64,000 bases of DNA from Erinaceus europaeus (Eukaryota > Chordata > Mammalia > Eulipotyphla > Erinaceidae): the NCBI RefSeq assembly GCF_950295315.1, contig NC_080181.1:34935375-34999374 (forward strand), read 5' to 3'. Position 1 is the first letter of the stretch; every line of letters starts with the position of its first letter. The notes beneath the pieces were generated by a model, which did not search any database, was not told where the DNA came from, and saw only the letters and a list, made by a program, of their open reading frames with translations. Positions 24,305 to 35,731 of the stretch are shown piece by piece. The position numbers and the translations under genes were made by a program.

Positions 24305-24570
24305 AAGGCTTTTTAAAAAAATACTTATTTATTCCCTTTTGTTGCCCTTGTTGTTTTATTGTTGTAGTTATTACTGATGTCTTCATTATTGGATAGGACA
24401 GAGAGAAATGGAGGAGGGGGAGACAGACAGGGGGAGAGAAAGATAAGACACCTGCAGACCTCTTTCACCTCTTGTGAAGTGACTCCCCTGAAGGTGGGGA
24501 GCCAGGGTCTCCAACTGGAATCTTTATCCTGGTCCTTGCACTTCACCTGCTGTGCTACTGCCCGACTCCC
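24305..24570 (-). repeat. SINE family A
   Basis: Antisense copy; head 'gctactgcccgactccc' at its right end. Confidence 0.9.
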
Positions 24571-24582
24571 AAATTAATTTAT

Positions 24583-24740
24583 TTTTAATGACAAGAGAGA
24601 CACAAAGAGAAAGATACACAAAGAGAGCAACCAGCACTGCTCAGCAACGGATTATAGTGGTGCTGCAGACTGAAACTAGAATTTTGGAGCCTCAGGCATG
24701 AAAGTCTTTTGCATAACCATTATACTGTCTCCCCAACCTC
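24583..24740 (-). repeat. SINE family C
   Basis: Antisense copy with 'ctgctcagcaacggattata' and 'cataaccattatactgtctc'. Confidence 0.75.
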
Positions 24741-24882
24741 ACACTGTTTCTCTTATCTGACAGAGAAAAGGAAGAAAGGAAAGACACTGAGAAGTGGTAG
24801 TAGGTGTAGCTGTGACTTAGAAAGTAAGTGAAGGCAGGACCCTAGAAAAAAAATGGAGGGAGGAGTAATGTATATCTATGTG

Positions 24883-24938
<56 letters not shown>

Positions 24939-25092
24939 GAATCATCCCTTATCTGTGACCTTGGGAGAACTACTGTAGTTTCCAGTGGAGGGGATGGGGA
25001 CACAGAACTCTAGTGGTGGGAATGGTATGGGATTATACCCCTTATATCTTATAATTTTGTAAATCAATATTCATTAATTAAAGAAAAATAAA
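24741..25092 (+). mobile_element. older L1 3' UTR end with (TA)n
   Basis: The same 3' UTR type occurs at 47570-48030 ('tctgtgaccttgggagaac', 'tggtgggaa'). A (TA)n tract of about 46 bp lies at 24888-24934. Ends in A-rich sequence. Confidence 0.65.
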
Positions 25093-25094
25093 AT

Positions 25095-25255
25095 AAAAGT
25101 ATATGCTTTTTATTTTTATAAAAACAAAACACACAAAAGTCCCAGAGCGCTGCCCTGTTCTGGTTTATAGTGATGCCAGAGACTGAACCTGGACCTCTGA
25201 GCCCAGTATGAATTCCCTTTTGCATAACTATTATGCTATCTCCCCAGCCCCCTAA
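25095..25255 (-). repeat. SINE family C
   Basis: Antisense copy: 'gagactgaacctggacctct' and 'cataactattatgctatctc'. Confidence 0.75.
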
Positions 25256-25469
25256 CAAAAAACAAAACAAAAAAAAGTATGACATATTTTTACTCAGAGT
25301 ATTTTTGTTACTGTTATAGATTAAATTTGTAAGTTATACTACCACTACAGTAAACACTCATCTCCTTATTCATTGAATTAAGTAAAAGCTATTATTTTAA
25401 TAACTGATCAGTCAGACCAACCAACACTTTTACTTCAGGAAAACTGATAGTAGATATCACTACACAGTT

Positions 25470-25555
25470 TTATTTTATTATATTTATTTATTGAAGAAAC
25501 AGCCAGAAGTGGAGAGGAAGGAGGAGATGAGAGGGAGAGAGACAGACACATGCAG
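25470..25555 (-). repeat. SINE family B, tail half (split by an LTR)
   Basis: Antisense body and tail ending in 'gacacatgcag'. The SINE resumes at 26236 after the LTR. Confidence 0.85.
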
Positions 25556-26235
25556 TGTGGGACTATGTGAAAGCGTGGTAGAACTTAGGGGAGCTCTCCT
25601 TTCCTTGGAAGGAGGTCCAGAAAGACATCCCACTTTTTAGCCTCTCTCCTTATAGAGATGAGCCAAGAGGGAAAGCCTCCCAAACTCAGTTTCTCCTTGT
25701 TAGTCTCTCGGGCTCACAGAATGCCTATTGCCTCTCATACTTAGTTCATTCTTTTGCTAGCTGACTAGGTGGCTGCTTGCTTCAAAGTTCACACATTCAC
25801 TATAACTTCACCTTTTGATCATATAGGAGACCACACTTTATCATACACCCCCTGCCAGTACCCTGGCAGTGAGACCCCATATTCTATTTCCTTGTGTCCT
25901 TTGTTATCTGTGATTTACATCAAATTTTGTTTTTCTCCTTCTTTACCTCACCTTACTGGTTTAACCCCTATTCTTTCCTCAAACACCTTTGAATAATTAA
26001 CTTGCCTGCATCATGGAAACTAATTGTCTTGACCTTTATGAAACCTGTAATTTCTGACACATGTGAAAAATGTTCTTTGTTTAACTCAGTATAAAAATCC
26101 TGTACCCATCTCCAAATAAATGGATGTTTGTACCAGAATATCTCCCTATGCCTCTTTCTATTTCATGCAGTGAGGGAGGGTCAGAGGCTTACCAACCCCC
26201 GCTCCCGTTGGAGCCACTCCACGTGAGCACCAGCA
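25556..26235 (+). mobile_element. solo LTR, about 680 bp
   Basis: Begins TGTGGGAC and ends CACCAGCA. TATA-like 'tataaaaa' at 26090-26097 is followed 18 bp later by aataaa at 26115-26120, giving a short R region. Flanked by 'atgcag' (25550-25555) and 'ctgcag' (26236-26241), a 6-bp duplication with one mismatch, as class II ERVs make. No internal viral sequence remains, so it arose by LTR-LTR recombination. Strand follows the TATA and poly(A) order. Confidence 0.85.
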
Positions 26236-26345
26236 CTGCAGCACTGCTTCACCACTTGCAAAGCTTTCCCCCCTGCAGGTGGGGACAAGGGCCTTTAGCA
26301 CTGCAACATGTGTGCTCCACCAGGTGAACCACCACCTGGTCCTGC
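26236..26345 (-). repeat. SINE family B, head half
   Basis: Continues the SINE interrupted at 25555, with head 'gaaccaccacctggtcc' at 26325-26341. Confidence 0.85.
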
Positions 26346-26637
26346 ACTACATAATTTTATAAACAAGGCAGGTACAAAAACAATTGAGTTGTCTGTTCAA
26401 GTTAGCAGTAGAGGAAGTACTCTAGATATGAAAAAGCTCCATCCCTTTGAGGTATCTCTTTTTCAAAGTGACAGACATCAAAGGTCATAGCTCACCTAAA
26501 TACATCTTTGGAAGTTTAGCTATAATGATGTTCTGAATCTGCTTTAAAATGATTCAGCAAGTATCAGTAAGGGTGGAAGAAAATATGAAAGAGAACCAGT
26601 CATTGTTTGCAAACTACAGAAGTGGGCTGACTTTTAG

Positions 26638-26932
26638 GGAGTCAGGCGGTAGCACAGCAGGTTAAGCACACGTGGAACAAAACACAAGAACTGGCATAAG
26701 GATCCCAGTTTGAGCCCCCAGCTCCCCACCTGCAGGTGAGTCACTTCATGGGCAGTGAAGCAGGTCTGCAGGTGTCTATCTTTCTTTCCCCCTCTGTCTT
26801 CCCCTCCTCTCTCCATTTCTCTCTCTGTCTTATCTAACAACAATGACATCAATAACAACAATAATAACTACAACAACAATGAAAAACAACATGAGCAACA
26901 AAAGGGAAAACAAATATTAAAAAATAATAATA
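26638..26932 (+). repeat. SINE family A
   Basis: 'gggagtcaggcggtagcac' head with intact-looking layout and long CAA/AAT body. Confidence 0.9.
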
Positions 26933-26984
26933 ATTAGAAAAAGAAGTGGGGTGACTTCTCTCCACTTCTGTGTATGTTTAAAGG

Positions 26985-27085
26985 TGTCCATAAAAACTGG
27001 GAAATGTTATGCATGTACAAATTAGTGTATTTACTGTTGAAAGTAAAACATTAATCCCCCAATAAAAAATATGTGGATAAAAAAA
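26985..27085 (+). mobile_element. short L1 3' end
   Basis: 'gttatgcatgtacaaatta' then 'cccccaataaaaaa'; the same tail as at 5100 and 48200. Confidence 0.7.
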
Positions 27086-27196
27086 CATAAATGTGTCCAT
27101 AACAAAAATTTAACAAAACTATATAGCAAGATAGGAATGTGATCTAAGATTATTTGCTGGTCTAAATTGTTAAAGAAAAACTTCAGATTTTTTTGT

Positions 27197-27390
27197 TGTT
27201 AGTTATCCTTATTGATTGCATAGAGATAGCCAGAAATCAAGGGTGGAGGAGGAGAGAGACAGAGAGACACGTGTAGCCCTGCTTCACCACTTGTGAAGCT
27301 TTCCCCCTGCAGGTGGGGATCTGGGGTTTGAACCTAGGTTCCTGCACATTGTAACGTGTGTTTATCCAGGTGCGCCACCACCTGGCCCCT
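27197..27390 (-). repeat. SINE family B
   Basis: Antisense copy; head 'gcgccaccacctggcccc' at 27372-27389. Confidence 0.9.
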
Positions 27391-27578
27391 CATATTTTTC
27401 CTATATGACTCCTTATGCTGCCTAGTGTAGGTAAACAATTCATTCTTTCTGAAATGTAAGTGATATGATACCAAAAAGAAATAAATTGTTCCCAGAATGA
27501 AATCAGCCAATAGGGAATTTATAGGTCATGTTTAAAGAAGTAATAAGTCACAACAGTCTCCACAAATCACGTATTTAC

Positions 27579-27667
27579 CATCAAGCTCCCAGGCCTGCCT
27601 AAAAATCCTCTGCAAACATGAGTACCAAGTTCAATGTCTTCATGATGGCTTCTTTCACAAAGCTGAC
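27579..27667 (-). pseudogene. TUBGCP5: TUBGCP5 pseudogene exon, acceptor lost and two stops
   Basis: 89 nt reading VSFVKEAIMKTLNLVLMF, which closely matches the recalled C-terminal part of GCP5. The donor 'gtaaat' is present. The base pair before the exon is AA instead of AG ('gatctgcaa'), so the splice acceptor is destroyed. A TAG replaces the CAG of the human WQAGLG stretch, and a TGA replaces the last Trp codon. Confidence 0.92.
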
Positions 27668-27740
27668 TTGCAGATCAAAGTCAAAGACAAAACAAAGTAT
27701 CTCTAAAGATACGTCAGCAACACTGAAACTTTTACCTAAG

Positions 27741-27752
27741 AAACCATGTCCA
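27741..27752. repeat. target-site duplication of the long L1, left
   Basis: 'aaaccatgtcca'; partner 'aaacgatgtcca' at 34379-34390, one mismatch. Confidence 0.8.
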
Positions 27753-28174
27753 GGGGTTCCCGGAAGATGGCAGACTGAGAAGCTGCTAGTGGCTTGAGCT
27801 CTGACCACATCTTCTGGAAATGGTAGGATTTTCTGCCTTCAGTAGGCCAGTCAATAAGGGGTCCTAGTGGTGACACCAAGGAGGTGACTATAACTTATTT
27901 TGGCTTAGAAACAGAGTAGAAAAAATGGGAAAAAATTTTTTCTTTTAAATTATTAAGCACACCTCCGCCCCCTTACACCCCATAACCAGTCCCTGGGGAA
28001 CAGCTCCTAGAAGGCTCCCTTGCTGAGCTTCTTTCTTTACCAAGATTCCTGTACCTCCAGGGAGTATCATTCATTCTAAGTCTATCCCATTCTGAAACCT
28101 CTGGCCTTTTTTTCTTTCTAAGTAGCCAATCCCTCCCACCCCACCCCACATAGCTAATTAAAAATTAAAAATAA

Positions 28175-29100
28175 ATAAATAACTCTTTCCTTTCATTGCT
28201 CTTTTATTACTGTTCTTTCTCTTATCTTTTTCTTTTCTCTCTCTCTTTTTTTTCTTTTTCTCATTCTTGTCATCCCTTCTTCCTTAATCCTACAGCCTCC
28301 AAAGCCACAGGCCCCATCCCCCACACCACCAAACAGTGTACTTTTTTGAATTCACTGATACATATTTGGGAATTATTTTGGGGAAGAATTCTAACTCAGA
28401 GTGGACTCTCACTGCGAGTATATCTGCTCAACTTCCCTTCCTATTTAGCTACCCCTAGAATATACAGTGGATAGTAGATTTGCATAACTGTCTATTTCAG
28501 CTATCCTTGTCTAGTACTGAGGTGTTTTTTTATTTCTCTTTCTTAACAACCAGCTGCCTCTGCTCATGAGGTTTGAGGTAATCTGGGACAGGGTTTTTTT
28601 TTACCCTGCTTTATTTTATTATTAATATTATATAAAGGCATATATCTCCCCCCATTTAGGTTGATCAGAATTAACTCTTAGGGTATCTTTCATTGCTGGG
28701 GTAGTGGGCATCTTATCTATTGTGGGAGGAACTTGTCTCCTTACTCCTACCTCCTCTACAGACTCTCCCCTCCCTCCTCCTCCTAGATAATGAAAAAATT
28801 AAATTAAATTAAAAATAAATTAATCAAAAAAACTTTCCTTTCACTGCTCTTTAATTACAGCTCTTTTTCTTATCTTTTCTCTTTTCTCTCTCTTGTCTCT
28901 TTTTTTTCTTTTTTTTATCTTGTCATACACTTCTTACTTACCTTTCTGAATTTGTGAATTATTTTGGGGAAGAAATCTGACTCAGAGTGGACTCTCTATG
29001 TGTGTATCTCTGCTCTAGTTCCCTTTCCCCTCTTGTTACCCCTAGAATATACAGTGGATAGTAGATTTGCATGACTGTCTATTATTGCTATCCCTTCTTT
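28175..29100 (+). repeat. tandem units in the L1 5' UTR
   Basis: A block running from 'ctttcctttcattgctct' through 'agtggactctc' to 'atacagtggatagtagattt' occurs twice: about 28183-28495 and about 28832-29085. The intervening sequence gives a period near 0.6 kb. This is a monomer-like 5' UTR as in mouse L1s. Confidence 0.8.
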
Positions 29101-29245
29101 CTTTTCTCTTTCTTCTTCACTGGGATTTGGTTACTATTTTTTCACGGACTGGAGCAATTGTTTGGCTAACAGGTAGTGATTAAACTGCTTCAATACTTGC
29201 TTCAGTTGCTACTGTAATTCCTGAGGTTGGTGTGTGCAATTGTCA

Positions 29246-29735
29246 AAAAAGGTCAACGGCTTAAATTCACCAAGCAAAGGCAAAGAATTGGGGGATGGAT
29301 CAGAAAACATAACCCAACCATATGCTGATTGCAAGAATCCCATCTGTCACAACAAGATAAACACAGACTTAAAGTGAAAGGATGGAAAACTATCATACAG
29401 GCTAATGGTCCACAAAAAAAGGCAGGAACAGCAATTCTCATCTCAGACACGATAGATTTTAAATTAAATAAAGTAATAAAAGATAGGCAAGGACATTACA
29501 TAATGATTAGAGGATCAATCAGCCAAGAAGACTTAACAATTATTAACATCTTTGCACCCAACGAGGGCCCATCTAAATACATTAAGCATCTACTGAAAGA
29601 ATTTCAAAAATACATCAATAGTAATACAATAATAGTGGGAGACTTCAATACCCCACTCTCACACTTAGACAGATCAACAAAGCAGAGAACCAATAAAGAT
29701 ACAAGAGCTGAATGAAGAGATTGACAGACTAGACC
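29246..29735 (+). pseudogene. L1 ORF2 endonuclease domain
   Basis: Frame pieces include 'HLSQQDKHRLKVKGWKTI' and 'NTIIVGDFNTPLSHLDRS', the conserved GDFN(T)P motif of the APE-type endonuclease. A TGA at about 29713 and a frameshift separate it from the next piece. Confidence 0.9.
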
Positions 29736-29737
29736 TC

Positions 29738-31742
29738 TTGGACATTTTCAGACTCCTCCACCCCAAAAAACTGGAATACACCTTCTTTTCAAATCTACAT
29801 AACACATACTCAAGGATAGACCACATGTTAGGCCACAAAGACAGCATCAATAAATTCAAGAGCATTGAAATCATCCCAAGTATCTTCTCAGACCACAGTG
29901 GAGTAAAACTAACATTTAACAACAAACGGAAAATTATTAAAAGACATAGAATTTGGAAACTAAACAACATGCTCCTTAAGAACCACTGGGTCAGAGACTC
30001 ACTCAAACAGGAAATTCAAATGTTCCTGGAAACTAATGAAAATGAAGACACAACCTATCAAAATATTTGGGACACAGCTAAAGCAGTACTGAGAGGGAAA
30101 CTTATAGCCATACAATCACATATTAAACACCAAGAAGAAGCCCAAATGAACAACCTTACTGCACACCTCAAGGACTTAGAGGAAGAGGAACAAAGGAACC
30201 CTAAAGCAAACAGAAGGACAGACATCACTAAAGTTAGAGCAGAAATAAACAACATCAAAAATAAAAGAACCATACAAAAGATCAATGAAGCCAAATGTTG
30301 GTTCTGTGAAAGATTAAACAAAATTGACAAACCCCTAGCCAGACTCACCAAACAAAAAAGAGAGATGACTCAAATTAATAGAATTGTAAACGATGGAGGA
30401 GATATCACAACTGACACCACAGAAATCCAGAGAATCCTGCGAAACTTCTATAAAGAACTATATGCCACCAAGCTAGAGAATCTGGAAGAAATGGAACAAT
30501 TCCTAGAAACCTATGCATCCAAAACTGAACCAAGAAGAACTACAAAATCTAAATGCACCAATCACAGACAAAGAAATTGAAACCGTTATTAAGAATCTCC
30601 CCAACAACAAAAGTCCTGGACCAGATGGCTTCACAAACAAATTCTACAAAACTTTCAGGAAACAGTTAATACCCATACTTCTTAAGCTATTCCATAAGAT
30701 TGAAGAAACAGGAATACTCCCTTCCACCTTTTATGTAGCCAACATCACCCTGATACCAAAAGCTGATAGGGACAGAACAAAAAAGGAAAACTACAGACCA
30801 ATATCTCTGATGAACATAGATGCCAAAATATAAAACAAGATCTTGGCCAACCGGATACAGCAACACATCAAAAAGATTGTTCATCATGACCAAGTGGGAT
30901 TCATCCCAGGAATGCAAGGCTGGTTCAACATCCGTAAGTCAATCAATGTCATTCACCACATCAATAAAAGCAAAGCCAAAAACCACATGATTTTCTCAAT
31001 AGATGCAGAGAAAGCCTTTGACAAAATCCAACACCCATTCATGCTCAAAACTCTACAAAAAATGGGAATAGATGGGAAATTCCTCAAGATAGTGGAGTCT
31101 ATATATAGCAAACCTACAGCCAACATCATACTCAATGGACAGAAGCTGAAAGCATTCCCGCTCAGACCGGGGACTAGACAGGGCTGTCCACTTTCACCGT
31201 TACTCTTCAACATAGTATTGGAAGTTCTTGCCATAGCAATCAGGCAAGAGAAAGAAATCAAAGGGATACAGATTGGAAGGGAAGAAGTCAAGCTCTCACT
31301 ATTTGCAGATGATATGATAGTATACATAGAAAGACCTAAAGAATCCAGTAGAAAATTACTGGAAGTTGTTAGGCAATATAGCAAGGTATCAGGCTACAAA
31401 ATCAATGTACAAAAATCAGTGGCATTTCTTTATGCAAACACTAAATCTGAAGAAGAAGACATCCAGAAATCACTCCCATTTATTGTTTCAGCAAAATCAA
31501 TCAAATACCTAGGAATAACGTTGACCAAAGAAGTGAAAGACTTGTATACTGAAAACTATGAGTTGCTACTCAAGGAGATAGAAACTGATACCAAGAAATG
31601 GAAAGATATCCCATGCTCATGGATTGGAAGAATAAATATCATCAAAATGAATATTCTCCCCAGAGCCATATACAGATTTAATGCAATACCCATCAAAGTT
31701 CCACCATGCTTCTTTAAGAGAATAGAACAAACACTACAATAA
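29738..31742 (+). pseudogene. L1 ORF2 linker and reverse transcriptase
   Basis: EN-RT linker with 'SRIDHMLGHKDSINKFKS', then RT motifs '[17 protein letters not shown]', '[14 protein letters not shown]' and the catalytic FADD at 31302-31313. A frameshift at about 30520 and an in-frame TAA at about 30831 break it. Confidence 0.92.
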
Positions 31743-31864
31743 TTTATCTGGAACCTGAAAACACCTAGAATTGCCAAAACCATCTTAAGGAAAAGAAACA
31801 GAAATGGAGGCATCACACTCCCAGATCTGAAACAATATTATAAAGCCATCATCATCAAAACAGC

Positions 31865-33031
31865 ATGGTACTGGAAAAAAATTGGCACACAGACCAGTGG
31901 AACAGAATTGAAAGCCCAGAAGTAAATCCCAACACCTATGGGCATCTAATCTTTGATAAAGGGGCCCAAAGGATTAAATGGAAAAAGGAGGCTCTCTTCA
32001 ATAAATGGTGCTGGGAAAACTGGGTTGTAACATGCAGAAGAATGAAACTGAACCCCTTTATCTCACCAGAAACAAAAATCAACTCCAAATGGATCAAAGA
32101 CCTAGATGTCAGACCAGAAACAATCAAATACTTAGAGGAAAACATTGGTAAAACACTTTCCCACATACACCTCAAGGACATCTTTGATGAATCAAACCCA
32201 ATTGCAAGGAAGACTAAAGCAGAAACAAACCAATGGGACTACATAAAATTGAAAAGCTTCTGCACATCCAAAGAAACTATTAAACAAACAGAGAGACCCC
32301 TCACAGAATGGGAGAAGATCTTCACATGCCAGACATCAGACAAGAAACTAATCACCAAAATATATAAAGAGCTCAGGAAACTTAGCACCAAAAAAGCAAA
32401 TGACCCTATCCAAAAATGGGCAGAGGAAATGAACAAAACATTCACCACAGAGGAGATCCGAAAGGCTAACAAACATATGAAAAACTGCTCTAGGTCACTG
32501 ATTGTCAGAGAAATGCAAATTAAGACAACACTAAGATACCACCTCACTCCTGTAAGAATGGCGTACATCAAAAAGGACAGCAGCAACAAATGCTGGCAAG
32601 GATGTGGGGACAGAGGAACCCTTTTACATTGCTGGTGGGAATGTAAATTGGTACAGCCTCTGTGGAGAGCAGTCCGGAAAACTCTCAGAAGGCTAGACAT
32701 GGACCTTCCATATGACCTAGTAATTCTTCTCCTGAGGTTATACCCCAAGGACTCCATAACACCCAACCAAAAAGAGGTTTGTACTCCTATGTTCATAGCA
32801 GCACAATTCATAATAGCTAAAACCTGGAATCAACCCAGGTGCCCAACAACAGATGAGTGGCTGAGAAAGCTGTGGTATATATACACAATGGAATACTATG
32901 CAGCTATCAAGAACAATGAACTCACCTTCTCTGACCCATCTTGGACAGAGCTAGAAGGAATTATGTTAAGTGAACTAAGTCAGAAAGATAAAGATGAGTA
33001 TGGGATGATCCCACTCATCAACAGAAGCTGA
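31865..33031 (+). pseudogene. L1 ORF2 C-terminal region
   Basis: A 388-residue open stretch carrying the Cys-rich C terminus ('[18 protein letters not shown]') and the usual L1 ending with '[10 protein letters not shown]'. It is out of frame with the RT piece. Confidence 0.9.
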
Positions 33032-34364
33032 CTAAGAAGATCTGAAAGGGAAACTAAAATCAGGACCTGACCAAATTGTAAGTAGGGCACCAAAGTAAAA
33101 ACCCAGTGATGAGGGGTAGACATGTAGCTTCCTGGGCCAGTGGGGGGTGGGAATGGGCGGGAGAGATGGGTCACAGTCCTCTGGTGGTGGGAATGGTGTT
33201 TATGTACACTCCTAGCAAAATGTAGACATATAAATCAGTAGTTAATTAATATGAGAGGGGGAAATCAATTGTATGTCTCAAAGTTTCTCAAAAGACAAAC
33301 TGAATCTTTTTAATATATAGGCTATGTATTTGATATGCAGACTCTCTCAAAAGCCTAGACCAAGTAGATTAGAAGCATCCAATAGCACAGCTATATACAA
33401 GATACTGGGTAATGTACAGCAAACCATAACAAAGGGACTTTTCAAAGTTAACCCAATTAACAAATAATGTGATGATAATATTAACTATCGATTGTCTTTT
33501 TGAACCCTAAGACAGCAGGAACCTCACATCTTCACTATAGAGACCCTACTTCCCCCAGTCCTGGAACCCTTGGATAGGGCCCACTTTCCCGTATGCATCT
33601 CCCAATCCAAACCAAATAATATTGCATCTGCCGATCACAACCTAACCAAAGCAACGATTGCCACCTCAACATGCTTCACCTCAGACTGTATCCAGAGACT
33701 TCAGGTGTGGAATGACAACCCTTCAACTTCATTACTCGGGTGAGTCCTTTCCTTTTATAGTACACTCTAATTTCATCTCAGGTAGTTCACTTTCTAACAA
33801 AGTCCCATAATCTAGATATACACCAGTTTCTGTGAGAGAGAGCATATGTTCACACGTATCCGTAAACTACTGCAAAATATATACCTGAATGCAGAAGTAC
33901 ACTAGAGTTTGCAGTGAGTACCCCGCCTAACACTTTCTCTCCACTATTCCAAGTTTTGGGTCCATGATTGCTCAACAATTTTTTTGGTTTTGTATGTTAA
34001 CTCTCTTTTCAGTCACTAGGTTCCAGATGTCATCAGGATGCGGCCAGGCTTCCCTGGACTGAAGACCCCACCAATGTGTCCTGGAGTTCCGCTTCCCCAG
34101 AGACCCACCCTACCTGGGAAAGAGAGAGGCAGACTGGGTGTATGGACAGTCTAGTCAACGCCCATGTTCAGCGGTGAAGCAATTACAGAAGCCAGACCTT
34201 TCACCTTCTGCAACCCACAATGACCCTGGGTCCATGCTCCCAGAGGGATAGTGAATGTGAAAGGTATCAGGGGAGGGGGTGGAATATGGAGATTTGGTGG
34301 TGGGAATTGTGTGGAGTTGTACCCCTCCTACCCTATGGTTTTGTTAATTTATCCTTTCTTAAAT
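33032..34364 (+). mobile_element. L1 3' UTR
   Basis: About 1.3 kb. Related copies at 2967-5253, 5369-7376 and 40440-42835 carry up to about 0.7 kb more in the middle, so this copy has a shortened 3' UTR: the equivalent of about 41340-42090 is missing between 33917 and 33960. Confidence 0.75.
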
Positions 34365-34468
34365 AATAAAAAAAAAAAAAACGATGTCCACCCTCTTTGT
34401 GTGTCTTTCCTGAATAAACTTAACCTTTTTTTATTTCCAGTTTCTTTTCTTATAAATATCCTGAAAAT

Positions 34469-34510
<42 letters not shown>
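34469..34510. repeat. (CA)n microsatellite
   Basis: About 20 CA units. Confidence 0.95.
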
Positions 34511-34574
34511 TATTACAATGACTGCCTTTTATATGTAAGGGAGGGAACGAGGTTACCACAAAAAACACACTTAA

Positions 34575-34772
34575 GGGACCAGGTGGTAGCCAACTGGTTA
34601 AGCCCACATGTCATAGTGTGCACGGACATCGGTTCAAGCCACTGTCCCCCACCTGCAGAGGGAAAAATTCGGAAGTGATGAAGCAGAGCTGAAGATGTCT
34701 CTCTGTATCCCTATTCCCTTCTCAATTTCTGTCTATATCCAATAATAAATAAATGAAAATTTAAAAAATATG
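34575..34772 (+). repeat. SINE family B
   Basis: 'gggaccaggtggtagccaac' head, 62 bp after the CA repeat. Confidence 0.85.
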
Positions 34773-35457
34773 CATACTTAAAGTCAGATGGCATGTGATT
34801 ACATGTGTATTTACTCAAGACACATAGACAGACCAACAGATTGTTCCCTTTTCTTGGGACAGTTCATTAAACTTCCTAGTGAAATAGGGAAGTAATTCCA
34901 GGCCATGAGATAATTTAATTTTATATAATCACACTAACATAGACACACTTGTTGACTACTACTCTACATTACAAGTTCAGTTTTCCAGCAACTCTGACTG
35001 CAGTGCAGAGTGAGTAAAATTTGTCAAAGTAGTCTTCCCCCACCCCAGTGTGGTGCTGGAGGTTGGGGGGGGTAGAGAGATAGTTTGGTCTGTCAGAGGA
35101 CCAACTGATATATATGTAGCCCCAGAGATTGCAGGTTTAATACATAGCACCATCTTATGCCAGAGCTGAGCTATATTCTGGTCCTCTTTCTTATTTTCTC
35201 CTCTTAATAAATATAACTCCATGGACTCCTGCCTATTTGATAATGCTGTGTGGGCTTCCCAGTTCAATTTTGACTCTGTATTTCTTTAGACAGAGGTAGG
35301 CAGAGGGAGAAACACCAGTGAATTGTTTTATTCATAAAGTTGTGTCCACCCATTTGTGTCCATAATGCTGTACACAGAACTCTGATGGAATGCTAGAGAT
35401 TGAACCCAGGATCTCACATAGGGAAAACATGTTTTATACTACTGAGCCATAAAAGTT
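34773..35457. other. TUBGCP5 intron, unassigned
   Basis: One tRNA-SINE-like trace at 35070-35190 ('agatagtttggtctgtcag'); nothing else recognised. Confidence 0.4.
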
Positions 35458-35731
35458 TTTTAATTTTTTATTTATAAAAAGGAAACATTGACAAAACCAT
35501 AGGATAAGAGCGGTACAGCTTCGTAATATTTATACCCCTTTCCCATATTAGGGAACTACTCTCTTTCCTGATCCAGCTTTCTGGTCCTTTTCCTAGCCAT
35601 GACATCATCTCCTCAGACAATAATTAGGATCCACCTGCATATCAGATTTCAGGATCAGGCAAACAAAGAAACAAAAAAACTAGTATAGCTACAGGCCTTT
35701 TGAAATATAACTAAAACATGCCAGAACAGTT
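35458..35731 (-). mobile_element. small 5'-inverted L1 3' end
   Basis: 35458-35524 is antisense L1 tail ('aaaaccataggataagag'). 35525-35727 is sense 3' UTR ('cgtaatatttataccccttt'). This is another orientation switch inside one short insertion. Confidence 0.75.

Larger units (their letters stand above)
27753..34378 (+). mobile_element. L1 with 5' UTR but without ORF1
   Basis: 6.6 kb between 12-bp target duplications. Layout: 5' UTR 27753-29245 (opening 'ggggttcccggaagatggc'), ORF2 29246-33031, long 3' UTR 33032-34364, poly(A) to 34378. The 5' UTR runs straight into ORF2 codon about 15 ('gtcaacggcttaaattc'), and no ORF1 is present. The copy at 7377-10237 shows ORF1 should lie between these points. 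ORF2 has several frameshifts and stops, so it is inactive. It sits in a TUBGCP5 intron, antisense to that gene. Confidence 0.9.

Noticed and set aside
16394..24570. CRISPR-like or satellite array from repeated motifs
   Set aside because: The repeats are dispersed SINEs of variable spacing and orientation, in a mammalian genome.
24880..24936. origin or regulatory AT tract
   Set aside because: A plain (TA)n microsatellite in an L1 3' end.
31865..33031. 388-codon open frame as a host gene
   Set aside because: It is the C-terminal part of L1 ORF2, lying inside an L1 with matching flanks.
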